Translations under genes and position numbers: made by a program
From: Andrena cerasifolii
Lineage: Eukaryota > Arthropoda > Insecta > Hymenoptera > Andrenidae
NCBI RefSeq assembly: GCF_050908995.1
Contig: NC_135124.1
Coordinates: forward strand, 9,734,001 to 9,798,000
Direction of reading: 5' to 3'
DNA length: 64,000 nucleotides
Notes under the pieces: model-generated
Told to the model about the DNA's origin: nothing
Database searches by the model: none
What the model saw: the letters and a program-made list of their open reading frames with translations, nothing else
Part shown: positions 1 through 12,470 of the stretch, piece after piece
How positions within the stretch are numbered: position 1 is the first letter of the stretch
How the letters are laid out: the number at the start of each line of letters is the position of its first letter

Positions 1-2759
1 CCACGGTTCAATGATAATTTACCAACTGCTTCAATGCGTGCTCGTGATATCTGGTAGGCTTGGCCGATTCAGTAGTAGAAGTAAATCGTTGAGCAGACAG
101 GCGGGTAAATACGTAGCGATAGGTATCTCGCTAATGTCTGTTCCATACTCGAGGTTTTTCTCGGGTTTTGGATAGAAAAGGTGCAGGGGAATAGCCTTCT
201 GCAAGGAATATATACAACATTTCGTCTTCTTCTGTCTGATTTAACTGAATTCTAACGTAAAATAAAATAGACTGGAAATATACAGAAACAGTAGAGAAAT
301 TGAACGTATGTTAATCGACGAATTTCTCGAATCGAACTGACAATTATTAGCTAATTGTTACCTTCGGTATTAAATAGGATTTAAGCGGTATCAATGAGTT
401 ATCGAAAAAAGTAGTCGATTCAATTGGGATCCGTGGGAACTCAGTTAGGATAACTTAATATTCGCAGAATTTACTGATGCAATATCAAATATGGAGTGCA
501 ATACCTGCAGGCACTGGAGAATGTAATCCTAAATTCTGTGATAAAATCCAAAAGGCGTAATTCAAAAGCTAGCTTGATATTACCTTTCGGGATTTTATGC
601 TGGCGGGGCTCGGCATGGGTGCCGGTTATATAACGTAGGATTATCGAATGGCTTCAGCGAGTGATCAGTATATACATAGATAAATGATCACGGTAGAAGT
701 GCGAACATCATTCCAGAATATTTGAATATTACAGTGAATCATTCTCAAAGCACGCGTTTCGAAGAATAATATGTGGCATTCGTTACAAATGGATGGAAAT
801 TCTTGATGATGAAAGCAATGGAGGGGTCCCTCGCCATTTCCCACTCCGATGGTACATTTTCGAGGAAAGCGATGGAAATTTTTGGCACCCAACATTTGGC
901 GCGCTGTATTTAAATATCAGACAATAGAGCACGCTGTGTCGTGCATAGAATCAACACCTTTTTACTGATTCCCTTTGATACCGGTACCAATGGATGAAAC
1001 ACATTCGCGCAAGCTTAACGACTTTTTAAAACGCAGATCCCTCTGAACCAAGCTCGGTGAATACGCGACAAGTAACTCTGAGTAAAATATTTGAAATTAA
1101 TACGTGGGAGAAGTGAAACTTTTCTTTCGGTTTTAAGTACCTTTACACCGCATATGCCACTGAATTCGACGATAATTTTCATTCCGTGGATTAAACGGGA
1201 TAAAAGTGCAAAGTACATAAACCCACACTCTGGCAGTCGGAAATTTCTCTAATGCAGACGTTGGCTAGAATCTCGTCGAAAATAGGATTTAGCTCGTGAA
1301 TGACCCACGTCAGATCCTGCGGTGAGAACAAATAACACCGATTCCATCGTCCTGAGCCCGAGTCAACCGAGGTTTATCGTGTCGGTAAATGGCTGATGGA
1401 TAAGACTACTTAGGCCGCCATCATAGATCAGGAAGACGTCCCCAAGTGGAAGCTGGATAAAAGCTTAGGAATCAAGGACCCGGCCATTTGGCCACTTCTG
1501 CGTTTGACAAAAATCCAATCCTCGACGTTTAAATTCGCCTCGAAGAAGACAAATCCCTTTGAAAGTTTTACGTGCGCCACGTGAAATCACCTCTATCAGA
1601 TTCCTAAATCATTCGCTTCCGAAATTCAACGCAGAAATGCATCTCCGAGAAATGAGCTGTTCCGAACCGTTTGCTTTTCAATATTTTTAAAATTCTCCGT
1701 TGCGACGGGGTTGAAAGGAAACACGCGCCGGAGAGTAGAATTTATGGACAAACCAACTGTTTGTTAGGTGTGTTACCAAATAGCGTTGCACGGCCGACTT
1801 TCGGGGAACTGTGCATTTAATTATCCGAGCTTTAAGGCCGAGAAAAATCTAACCGACCATGATTCCCAACTGCGCTGGCTCGAGTTTCACCTCCGCCAAC
1901 CGTGATGCAAACGAATCGCTATTAATTGTCACGATTGATCGGCGACGAACCGCAGCAACCGACACGTCGCGCAACCGTAACGAACTATCGATATTCCGCA
2001 ATCGGTAATGGACTTCCGAGTTATCGTTACTTTTTAGGACAATCTGGGATTCATTACGGCACCGCTCGGTCAACATACTTCGTGGCGGCAAATTGCTTCC
2101 ACCTTGCCCCTTTTATTCTGACCCACATCGCGTCAAAAAGTCCCCGACAAAGTGTAGAAGCGTTCGACAAATTAAATGTCTGTATGCACGAGTAGTTTCA
2201 CCGACAGGGCCAATTTCTCATTCGCGAAACGAGACACGTAACCGAAGATGCGACGTAAAACAGAAACAGTAAATACAAGGACGCGGAAACGGGCGAAAAT
2301 TCATCTCGTATGAGCGTTATAAAGAATTCAAAAGCAATAGGTACCAGAGAATGTGTTCAATTTCCTTTACGCACCCCCTGAGACAGCGCCGTACATGCAA
2401 ACATTTTATTTCTGTAACGCAAATAACACTTCGGGTGGCATGGTTCAGCGTTTTCGGCGGACAACTTTTATGGCAGTGGATCGCATAAAAAATGAAAAAG
2501 CGATAAGTGAAAAAGATTACGGTGGAGCGTTCGTCTTCAAACTTTGACGACGCGTCGCCTGTTTGTCACTGGGCACAAGCAACTTTTACCGACGAGTATC
2601 TTGGAATTCCTCGAGAGTTCCTCGATAATAGGTGAACACAACAGCGAAGGACCCAAGACCTTCTACGCGACCGCGAGAACAGACAGAGCTCTGCCGTCTT
2701 CCGGGCGACAAACACGCGTCTTGTCGCGTATATCAAGAATTAAATAGTATAGTAAATCT
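1..2759. other. Gene-less stretch, left edge
   Basis: Only short open frames (at most 89 codons) without recognisable domains, overlapping on both strands. No splice-site-bounded exon, tRNA or repeat could be supported. Confidence 0.5.
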
Positions 2760-2907
2760 CAACTCAATAAAATGTTGGGAAACACTGGTATAGTATTTGA
2801 TTGTTGGCACTTACAGTGTTTTCTACAAGGACCCTTCAATTTAGAAAACACTGTAAGTGCCAACAATCAAATACTATACCAGAGTTTCCCAACATTTTGT
2901 TGAGTTG
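2760..2907. mobile_element. Near-perfect hairpin element (66-bp arms), MITE-like
   Basis: Arms 2760-2825 and 2842-2907 are reverse complements over all 66 bases with two mismatches, separated by a 16-base spacer. The arms start CAACTCAA and end GTGTTTTCTA at the spacer. This is either a very short MITE or a hairpin-forming locus; high arm identity suggests a recent origin. No clear target-site duplication is seen. Confidence 0.75.
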
Positions 2908-3052
2908 CGATTCCCTTTTATAATATTCAAATAACCTGCGAACTCCCCGCATAGAAGGTAAGGTAAATTTAATAAGATAAAGAATACACATTAAAAATAG
3001 GTATTTTAGAATATACTTCTAACTTAATAATATTAAAAAAATCCCCAAAATC

Positions 3053-3100
3053 TGTGGCGACCCCGCAGAAAGCACTTCGCGAACCGGTTGAGAATCACTA
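3053..3100 (-). mobile_element. hAT-like terminal fragment
   Basis: Reverse complemented, the segment starts TAGTGATTCTCAACCGGTTC and includes GCGGGGTCGCCACA. This resembles the CAGTGGTTCTCAACC... GCGACCCC ends of hAT/Charlie-type elements, known from memory of the family. The partner end was not found nearby, so this is taken as a solo fragment. Confidence 0.4.
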
Positions 3101-3164
3101 TTTTATGCTATAGTATTACCATTGACAGATAGAACATTTTCCGATATTTTTTTTTTTTTTAATT

Positions 3165-3210
3165 TTGGCACATACAGTGTTTCCAACAAGGACTCTTTAA
3201 TTCTATAAAG
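3165..3210. repeat. Diverged partial copy of the hairpin element's centre
   Basis: TTGGCACATACAGTGTTTCC, followed by AACAAGGACTCTTTAATTCT, matches the right half of the left arm and the spacer of the hairpin at 2760-2907, with several substitutions. There is no matching inverted arm after it. It follows a T-run (about 3148-3160). Confidence 0.55.
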
Positions 3211-6200
3211 TTTGAATACAATAAAGGCCGCTGGAAGGGCTGCCTCCAGTGCCTATACTGGAGTATACTAAAAGAATATAGATTTCGGAGAACAGAAGGG
3301 TTGAAGGGGTAGCGACAGATAAGAGTAGTACTCCAGAAATATATTCTGTATAATCTCTTCACAGCGAAACATGGAAAACTTGTGTAGAATAAGTTGGATA
3401 GATGTACGGGGCTGATGTGTCCGCATAATAATGAGTGATGAACGATGCGTTTGATAACTGAAAGATGACCAATAACGAAGGAACTGAAGCTGCAAGTTTG
3501 CATCGATCCCGTTAGAGAGGTTCGAGAAAGCGTGCCAATAAATTTTTATTGCTACTTTACGATGATAACGTCGCGTGGATACCAGCGAGCCGATCCGTTC
3601 TCGTATAATGGCGTCATAAATCACGCTGCGCGATAACTATACCCGTATTATCGCGGCTTTCTCGGTGTAACTGAGCATCTCCCGCTGATAGATTTTTCTC
3701 TATAACGGGGCATCTGTTAAAATGATCATTTTCGATCGAAATCGCTGAAACGTTGCCAGAACTTTAATAGTTTCGTAATTGCTTTCTGGACGATCGAGGA
3801 TGAGAAATAACGATAATGTATCTATCATCTCGATTTCCATCTCTGTCACGCCGTTAGACGAGTGAACGGATCTTGTGATCAGCGCCCTGCGCAAGTGGAG
3901 CAAAAGAAATGTATCTGAAATTAATAAAAGAATCATCGGAATAACTGGCGAGATGGAAACTTTGCGGAGCCTTTGCGCAAGATTGTCCAAGTTCTCTTAC
4001 CACTTAGGAGCTCTTAAAATTTCACGAGTTAGAAGTCTTCAACTGCAGATAAACGGCTACTTTCGCGAGGAAAGGGGGGGGGGGCAAGAGCAATTTACGT
4101 ACAATTAAGCGACGATATTCTTCGATTCCGCGATAAGGTTGAAAGGCAAGGAAAGGAGGCCGTGACTCCTGCAACGGTTCGGTGGACCAACGACCAAGTG
4201 AAATTGGTCGGGAATCAAGGAGAGTGTTTAGAAAGCCGACAACTCGTTCTGTCCCATTGACAGTTTCCATGTTCGTTTTCTACCAATTCCCCATCGTAAT
4301 TAACCGCTACGAATGGCGGTTCTCGCGGGTGCATTTTCCATGGCTGCTCTAGAAAGGAAAGTCATAGGTAACGCTCGAGCGAGCAAAGGGATACCTGTTA
4401 AATTCGAATGTAAAACTTGTAATTAACAGGCGAAATTAGTTAAAGCTCGGAAGGATCAAACTTCGTTGGATGGAGTTGGTTACACGCTGGGGAAGCGGTC
4501 TTCCTCGTTCCTCCTCGAATTACATAACTCGGTGCGCGGGAAATAGCCGCCAGTTACCGGTGCATATTATTTTTTAGCCTAACATGGCGATGAGCACACG
4601 TTTATAGAATTTTTCTGCAAAAACTAAGTCTATCTAATATTTCTTTCCACCGAGTTCAGAAACGATTTGCAAATATTATAATAAATAAAACAAATAAAAC
4701 AACTCTTCGTCTGTCCTTCAGTTAATATTTAACGTTAATGTCTCGCACGAGTGACGAAGAAAGTGTCAGTAAAAGAAACTTCAGGAGGACAGTTGCCGTG
4801 AAATTGCATCTCAAAGTTCAATAATTACTCCCAGGAAAGTGTCGAGACCGTTACCGAAAAATTGCCGTAAAATTAGAAGCTCTTTGGCCACGATATCGCG
4901 CACCCTCGCGAAAGCACGTCGATTGTAGGCCAACGGTGCGCCGTTAACAGCGTTTAAGCTAATTTCGCAACCGAGGGATCTTTGTCCCTCGGAAATTTGG
5001 TCGTGCATCGGGCTGAAACTGCAGAAAGAAGCGTTGGAAACGGCCCGTTAAAGTTTGCGGCAAACAGCCGTGAGCTGCAGTTTCTATTATATGAAAAGGT
5101 TTCGCTGGGCGTCTTAACAGGGCCCGAAATTGAAGGGGGCTCTTAATTGCCGTGTAATTGCGCGCGGACATAATCAAGCGACGAGCGCTAAACGAACGGC
5201 ACTAGAAAAAGATTGTAACATTGGAAATACACGTACTCGCAGCTCAGAAGCTTAAAAAAAATCAGGGAAATCTGCGGCTGTTAATAGCGCCCCGTCGAAT
5301 TGATCGCTCGTTAGCTTCGTTAATTCTCTGACTGACTTCCGCCAACGGTTTGAGTCGAATCCTTAATGGATAATTAAGCCAAGCTGCAAAGCACGTCAGG
5401 AGCCATCGAACGCGCTACAAACTCATGATTCCCCGAGTTTCGTATCATTGGGATTAAAGACATCCCTCTGGAAATAATCTCCGCGAATCTCCATCGAGAT
5501 TACGGCGAATTTCCGCGGCGAGCGTCGGCGCCGGGGGTTTTATTCTCATTTACGGGCAACAGCTGTAAATCCTCGCGGAAGCCTGCCGATAGCCTCGTTA
5601 CTTGTTGAATAATTGGCCGCGGCGGGACGGGAGCGGCTAATAGTAAATATTACGGGGGCGTAATTTCTCTATCGCCGGGTGCGTTTTTCAATTCGGCGTC
5701 GATGGGAGTTTTAAAATAATCCGGCCAATCGGACCGCGTCGGCGTATCTCCGAATGAAGTTAAGCCAGGCGCGCGGGATGGATTTTATTCCGGGGCGATT
5801 CCACGCGTGGCAATTTGAACGCCCCGTCGCGAGTCGTACGCCATTTCGTGCCAGCTGTTTCGACATTTGTAATCGCGGGGCGGCAAAGCGTGTGCGCACG
5901 GCCCATCGTTTTTAATACACTTTGTTTACGATATCCACGGCGCGCCGACTTTGACCGTCATCCCTCCGCCGTACTTCGCCGCCCCTGATCCACCCCTGTC
6001 GCTACGACGGTTTCAGTTGTTTCGGCGCACACAGGAGAAAAATAGAAAAGGCACGGGGTGGGAGGAATTTATTCATCAAAGAGTGGCGTAGGTGGCCGTA
6101 TCGCAGGATCGATATTTTTGATTCCATCGAATCGGATTACAGGACTAACGACCGACCTTCTATCTAGCTTATTCAGATAGCCGGGCGTAATCAGTTTTTG

Positions 6201-9200
6201 CTCCGGTGGCCGCTGATTCGCGAACAATGGAGAAATGATACGTGGTTATTTACATTGATTAACCTGCGCGAACGGAGCACACGCTCCCTCCGCCCACTCG
6301 TGCCGGTTCTTTTTTCCGCTCGATCCAGTTCGAGCCCCATTCTTCCTACGGGTTGAAAAAGAATTTCATTTGTGCCAGTTTAGTTGCGCGCATCCGTGTG
6401 AGTGCACTTAGACAGTGCAAACGAATATCCTAGTTAATAAAGAGGGAATGGTTTCGTCCATTACTTTAAATCTGCCGTGCTTCAACTGCATTGAAATTGA
6501 AATCGTACAAAGAGGCTGCAGAATCGCACGCGTAAGAAGAGGCAAACCCGATACACACGTTTCCGAGGTAAAAGTGAAAGAAACCCTGTTGCACTTTGAT
6601 GCTTAAATTAAATCTCACTTCCACCAATACCCGTTAATTGTTAATTTCACGTTCGTAACTGGGAAGCTATCAAGCCTTGCCGCACGACGTAGCCATGCGT
6701 GGCTTTCCCTCGTGCAGAATGTGCCACGAAGTATCTCGCCGCGCCGATGCCAATTTCCAGATTGTTTCTGTAAGCACACGTCTAACCGGCGCGGCGTGCA
6801 TTCGCATGCACGATCAAATGTGCACGTGCATGAATGACATGCAAGTTTGTGCATATGATTACCCTGCGCGGCCGACGTCAGGCACCCTGGGCGGCGCGCT
6901 ATTCCTGCAAAATTTCCAGCTCGATTACGCAGAATTATGGGCGAAATTAACGCGGCCGATGGAGTGATAACGGGTGCGTAACGTTACAATGAAGATCGAG
7001 CGGGCGTGATACAGCCATCCGGGGAAATTGCATATTTCTGCCGTTATTTCATTATGCGTTGTTACGCAAGAATTATCCTGCTAATCGAAGAATAAATTGA
7101 AGCGTTTGAAAAATTCAGCACGCGCGGGGGCATTCAACGTGACACCTAAACGTGTCGAAAATGGTGCTGTTAGTGTTTTCGAGCTACTAGTCACCGCGAA
7201 TGCATTAAACAGCATTCCATCCAGTAAACTCCGCTGCACTCTATATTTATTAAATTACGATTCTTCACGGGCGCGACGCCCCCGCGAGGGTTTAATTAAA
7301 ATGCGCGTTTAGTTCGTCAACGCCCGCTGCATATTTAATTGATCGCAATGGGCGCGGGTCGATCGCGGCAAACGTATTCGGTGTGTGTTTTAAAATTCGA
7401 ACGTTTAAAATGTGTACACTGACAAACGGGCGCGTCGCCTCAATTTGGGAGTGATGAAATATTGATAAACTTTGTGCGCTCCATTTGTCAGTGACCGATG
7501 TCACGTGCCCAGGGTTTGCGCTGCTAGCACTGATTTATAGGATAACGCGATGCGTTTAACGAAGTTTTTCTTGCCGAAAGTTGTTTTCATTTGATTTATA
7601 TGCACGATTGAGAAATTCAATTGCGAAGTACTTCTACACACTCTGCGGAACTGGACAATCCACTGCAGCGACGGCGACTCGTTCAGGCTCATCGACGTGG
7701 TATCTTTATCAAGCCGGGTATCGTCCATCGTCTTCCATTACCGATACTGCGATGCAAAGTAGCCGATGATGTACATAGATTGCAACTCGCCAGCAGCAAC
7801 TTCGTGGAGCTTGGCACGCTTCTGGCACGCTCGCGACGCCACACGTACGCGCAATTAATATGCACAGAGTGACACGCGGACACTGCTCAGTATGCGGGAC
7901 ATCATGGCCTCTATGATAGTATGATTGTCGGGCCGCGGCGCCGGTGGCTCAATCTAGCTCCTCTCTTCCTTTCTTTCGTTTCAACCTCGCCCATCCCTTT
8001 CCCTGACACGCCAGTCGAACGCGCCCGACTAATCCCCGAAGGATGCTCGCCCCCTCATCAGTATTCAGTACCTTTAAACTGCTTTTTGACGCGGCCACTG
8101 CGACCCTGGCAATTCTATCTCGTAACTTGATTTCAGAATCGCCACTCCGTAAAACGCACCCCCGCTGACGTGGTCCGACGCCGCGCGCCGGGCAACTGGG
8201 CGCGTTTGATTTCGCTCGATCCAAATCGCAAACGCCCTTGTTTAACTAGATAATGCGGAGTACGGGGACTCTATGCGACGATTTTGGATCTTTTGTGGAC
8301 GTCAGATTTTTTTGTATCATCAGTGTTTCAGTGTTTAATTGCAGAGTTATTTTGAACGTTACTTCTAATGATTGTTTTGGCTCAGTTTAGGGATCGGGTC
8401 GCGATGTCGAACGACGCGATCAAACTTTCTCCACCGTCGCCTATCTTCACCCTTTTCTCCTCCTTTCGTGTACTATAAAATCTCTGGTCTCGATCGCCGA
8501 AAAACTTTTGCAAAACATCCGCGCACGATAAATCATGTTAGCTCTTTCCTCCTAACAATGGCCCCCGCTGACTCGGCTTTACTGCCTCTCGAGTGGTCCG
8601 ATGCTCGTTTTATATATGGACAACGAAGGAACAACTTCCCTTCCTTATGGGCCGCAGCGTACGCAGCGAAGGGCGATCCTTTTTCGTGAACACAATGAAA
8701 AATTCTCCCTCGTTCGGGGGAGGAAAATGCCGACGCATTGTTCCGGGCTAACTGATCGTCAGGCATCTGATACATTAATGATGGATGCTGTTTGAAACGA
8801 TATCAAATGGACCCTAAAGATATTCATACGGCGGTGTACGTTGCGTAATCTACTACACGATGAGACGTCAGTTCAGCAGTGAAAGATCTATGATTAAAAA
8901 AAAAGCAACCGACAATGAGCCTCGCTCCGGACCAAGGATCCCTGCACCCTCGTTTTGAGTTTCAATCGGACAAACGTGGCTCGTTTCTGCAAGAAGACGA
9001 TACAGACGAAGAAAAGAGAAACATTGAAGGGCAGAGGGAAGAAAGAGGAAATGGATTCCATTAAAGTCAAGGCTGCGTGGCAGAAATGCAATCAGGAAAT
9101 AATTGGACGAAAGCAGGACTCCGGGAAATAAGAATCGCCAGAGGGGCACTGACGGATCGGAGGAAGATACGGTGTCGAGAAATTAAACAATCGGGTCCAT

Positions 9201-11908
9201 GCCGAAATCTGGCTGCTTTAATTCATTTAAATGCTCCATTGAGCCGAATGCTCCGAGCAGTATGGCGACTGACAAACCGGGTCATTTATTCCGCAGACCA
9301 CGATGGTCTATTCCGACCCATCCCATGGTCCAGTTGGCCGCGACCAGTTCCCAAAAGCTCTGCTACGTGTACATGCACCGGATCCTGATGGCGCGATGAC
9401 GATTTGTAATGGATCCACGTGTACAGCCTCGAACGGAAAATTTAAACGCGCGACAAGAAATCAGCCTGCTTGGCCAGTGTCCTCGTCAAACGCGCCAAAT
9501 GGCTCGTGTTCATTGAAATCATCCGACTATATAAAAACTAAGCTCCACACAAAACTACACTGTGTTCATTGAGATTGATCGTTATAATTTTAATTTCGAT
9601 ATTTCTCACCAGCAAAGTCCTGTTCTAGCTTATCAAACCTTTTTAATTTCGATGTAGCTTCTGTGACATTAACTGTTCAAAGTAAGGAATAGACGGCACA
9701 TCCTCAGCAAATGCGCCAATAGTTTATTAAAATTGAATTTACGCATTTATGACTCCCTTATTCGCTGGAAAAGCGTATCTACGAAGGTACCTTCCCCCAA
9801 ACGAGAATTCACAGGAAAATGGACCCCTCGTGAAAGTTTTTATACGTGTCATTTCCTTTGTCGGCGTCGCATAGCCAATATTCCTTAAAAATTGATTACC
9901 TGTACATCGCTTTCAAGATACAGAAGCCGAAGAGGCATGCACACTTTCAGGGAGACCCACAGAGCTATAACAGAATCCTGCCATTCAGATCGCTTACCAC
10001 TATATTATTTTCCCAAAGGAAGAATAGGAGTTTCCGCCACTGAGCGTTTTATTCTTAAAATTACCCTTTCGATCTGTTCAAACGAAATACCGCTGGCGTC
10101 GGCGTTACTCGAGAACGCCAACGACCTGAATTGTCATGAGTAGCTAGGAATCCGAGGCATTTCGAGTCGAAAACCGATCCTGATCGAATCACGCGCCGCA
10201 GGATTTTATCTTCGCGGAGTTGTATTGTCAAAACGAGCTCGTACTGCTGACTGAACTTTCCACCAGGCCGGAATTGCCATGCAACCACGGAACGTTGTCA
10301 CAGCAATTCCGAATGGTCGCTGGTAATGCCTGTGCCCATTGGGCTCGGTTACGACGAACGATACTGCTTTACAAATTGGTCGACCGACCGCCTGGCCGTT
10401 TCGTTCGGCTTGGAATTAGTAAAAAGGCTCGTCGTGAGTAATGGTGCTGACGTAGCGAGTAAATAATACACCCGGAAAAGAATCACTAATGTCTAACGAT
10501 AGATCTGACACAGCACCTGCTCGTATCGCGCGTCCCCCCGAAATTACCCGTCTTTTATTTCGTTCTACATTTCGGTATTCTTCTCGTTACATTGCATTAT
10601 TGCGAAGATCGTACATTTTGCTCCTCGAAGACACGTTGTTCCTGAAACTTTCAGTTACGAAGCACCCGTGTGTTTACTCCACACGTAAACAGCACTCCCT
10701 TTTCCATTTACGAGTGGTTAACGAATTAATAATAGATCCACACAGAATCAAGCGAAATAAGGGTGATCCAGGTCTCTGCGTTCGTTGGTCCCCTCGTCTA
10801 CCTATGCTTGTCCCTTCCCTCATTCCCTATTCATTTCGCCTACTTTCCCCGTTCTTATTTCCCTCCGCTTCCCTCGTTGTTTACGCTGCAGAAACTTGCG
10901 AGTACAGCCGTGTTTCTACGATCGTGACGTAAATAAATAATTGGGATACAGAAGCGTGTCCCGAGGCAGGATGGCCGCGCGCTGGCGCCGTTTGCCTGGC
11001 CGGTGTCGTTCGGCTTCGAATCTCGTGCTGCGCTTCTGAATATTTCACGACACAGCTGGCACGACCCTACCGCGCTACCTTATGGCCGGCAGCTTACAGA
11101 AAACCGTGTATAAGCGCTTGGTAAGACGGACGCGAGAATTTGCATTGGTTAACACGTCCGGGGGTGCGCGTTTTAAAGCGAATGGTAATGCAGCGTTGCG
11201 TGCCGGGGATTTTCAGGAAAGAGCCTTCGAGTGCACTGCTCTGTTAGCTCGAGCGCAGTGTTGGTTAATAATAAGAGTTTCTGTTTAACTTCCAAAAGCA
11301 ATCCTATTTTAATGGGAGCACGCTATTCCAACGTCACGGGTTTGCCTGACTTATCGTAGGCTGTATCACTGATTTATTATTCTCGCCTCTGCTTCGAGAT
11401 GCTCGTGAGATGCCGATGTAATTTTTTGTCAGCGTTCAGTTTTCCCTTCTCCCTTCAAATGATTTTACGAGTGGCTTTAATGGGTAGATGCGCAGGAAGA
11501 GAAAGGTCGTGAAAAGTTAAGTACCTACCTATCGGGAAGAAGGTATTGTGTGTTGAAATGATAATAGAGGATCGAGAGGATTTATATCAGAGAGGAGAAA
11601 ATGTATCGAGCACGTTGAATTCTCTGGCATTGATTACCGATTAATGGTTAAAGATACCACGATGTCCACTTTGGTTCTGATCGAATTTTCCACTCTGCCT
11701 AGTTTAATATGAAAGGAAGCGCTTAACGAGTCCTCCTTCAGTGATATCTAAGGATAGCGCGAACTTAGGGAAAGGCTAAAATTAGAGTGAAGCGCGAAAG
11801 GAGAAAGGTATACGTGAAAGATTAAGAGCGGCAGGTGAAGTTGAACGTGAATAGACGTATCGAGTGATGCAGCAATTAGAAGTGAAGGTAATTGCAGTAA
11901 GAAGTACC
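3211..11908. other. Gene-less stretch
   Basis: Open frames reach 147 codons at 10489-10932, which shows no domain or signal peptide. Part of the stretch (about 5500-6000) is CpG-rich. A G11 run sits at 4074. No RNA gene or mobile element was recognised. Confidence 0.5.
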
Positions 11909-11912
11909 TTAA

Positions 11913-12059
11913 GGCTGATTCAGACACGTCGAGTAGAGAGTAATTTAGTACTTTTTCGTGTGAGAACACTAAAATTTAGTCAAGTAGTTTAGTAAAACAA
12001 TGGTAAATTACTAAACTACTCGCTACTCGACTAAATTACTCGACGTGTCTGTTCCAGCT
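11913..12059. mobile_element. TTAA-flanked inverted-repeat element (MITE)
   Basis: The left end GGCTGATTCAGACACGTCGA and the right end read inverted (AGCTGGAACAGACACGTCGA) match at 16 of 20 positions, and TTAA lies on both sides (11909-11912 and 12060-12063). An inner inverted pair around AATTTAGTC(A/G)AGTAG lies at about 11974 and 12036. A TTAA target fits piggyBac- or Kolobok-type transposition; the superfamily is inferred from the target site alone. Confidence 0.65.
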
Positions 12060-12099
12060 TTAATAAGGGGTCTGCCTACTTTGACGGCCTGAAAAGGAG

Positions 12100-12470
12100 C
12101 GCGATAATTGGAATTTTTTTAAAGAGCAACCCTCAAATTATATTAATTGAAAGCTTCGTGCCTATATTTGTACACATTTAGGCAACATTTAAAAAAAAAT
12201 TAATTTAAAAAAAAAAGTACCTAAAACTTTAAACGCGTTTTTCTCAAAACGATGTTTTTCGAAATAGTTAGCATGATATCTCAAAAACCAATGACCCGAT
12301 TTACTTTAAACTTAGCATGTATCTTCAGTAGATGTCCCGTTCTCGCTGGTAATAAAACTAAGTACTTTTGCGTACTTCTCTAAAGATTGACAAATGAAGC
12401 CACAAAACTGGAAGTAAATATATTTAAAGGTTTTGTTTTAAAGAATTCCCAAAGTTTGCATCATTTTTCG
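12100..12470. repeat. AT-rich dispersed-repeat-like segment
   Basis: The segment has long A runs and a phrase of the form TTTAAACGCGTTTTTCTCAA followed by AACGATGTTTTTCGAAATAG, which I recall as recurring in dispersed insect repeats. Composition differs sharply from the flanks. No termini could be fixed, so family and limits are uncertain. Confidence 0.35.
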
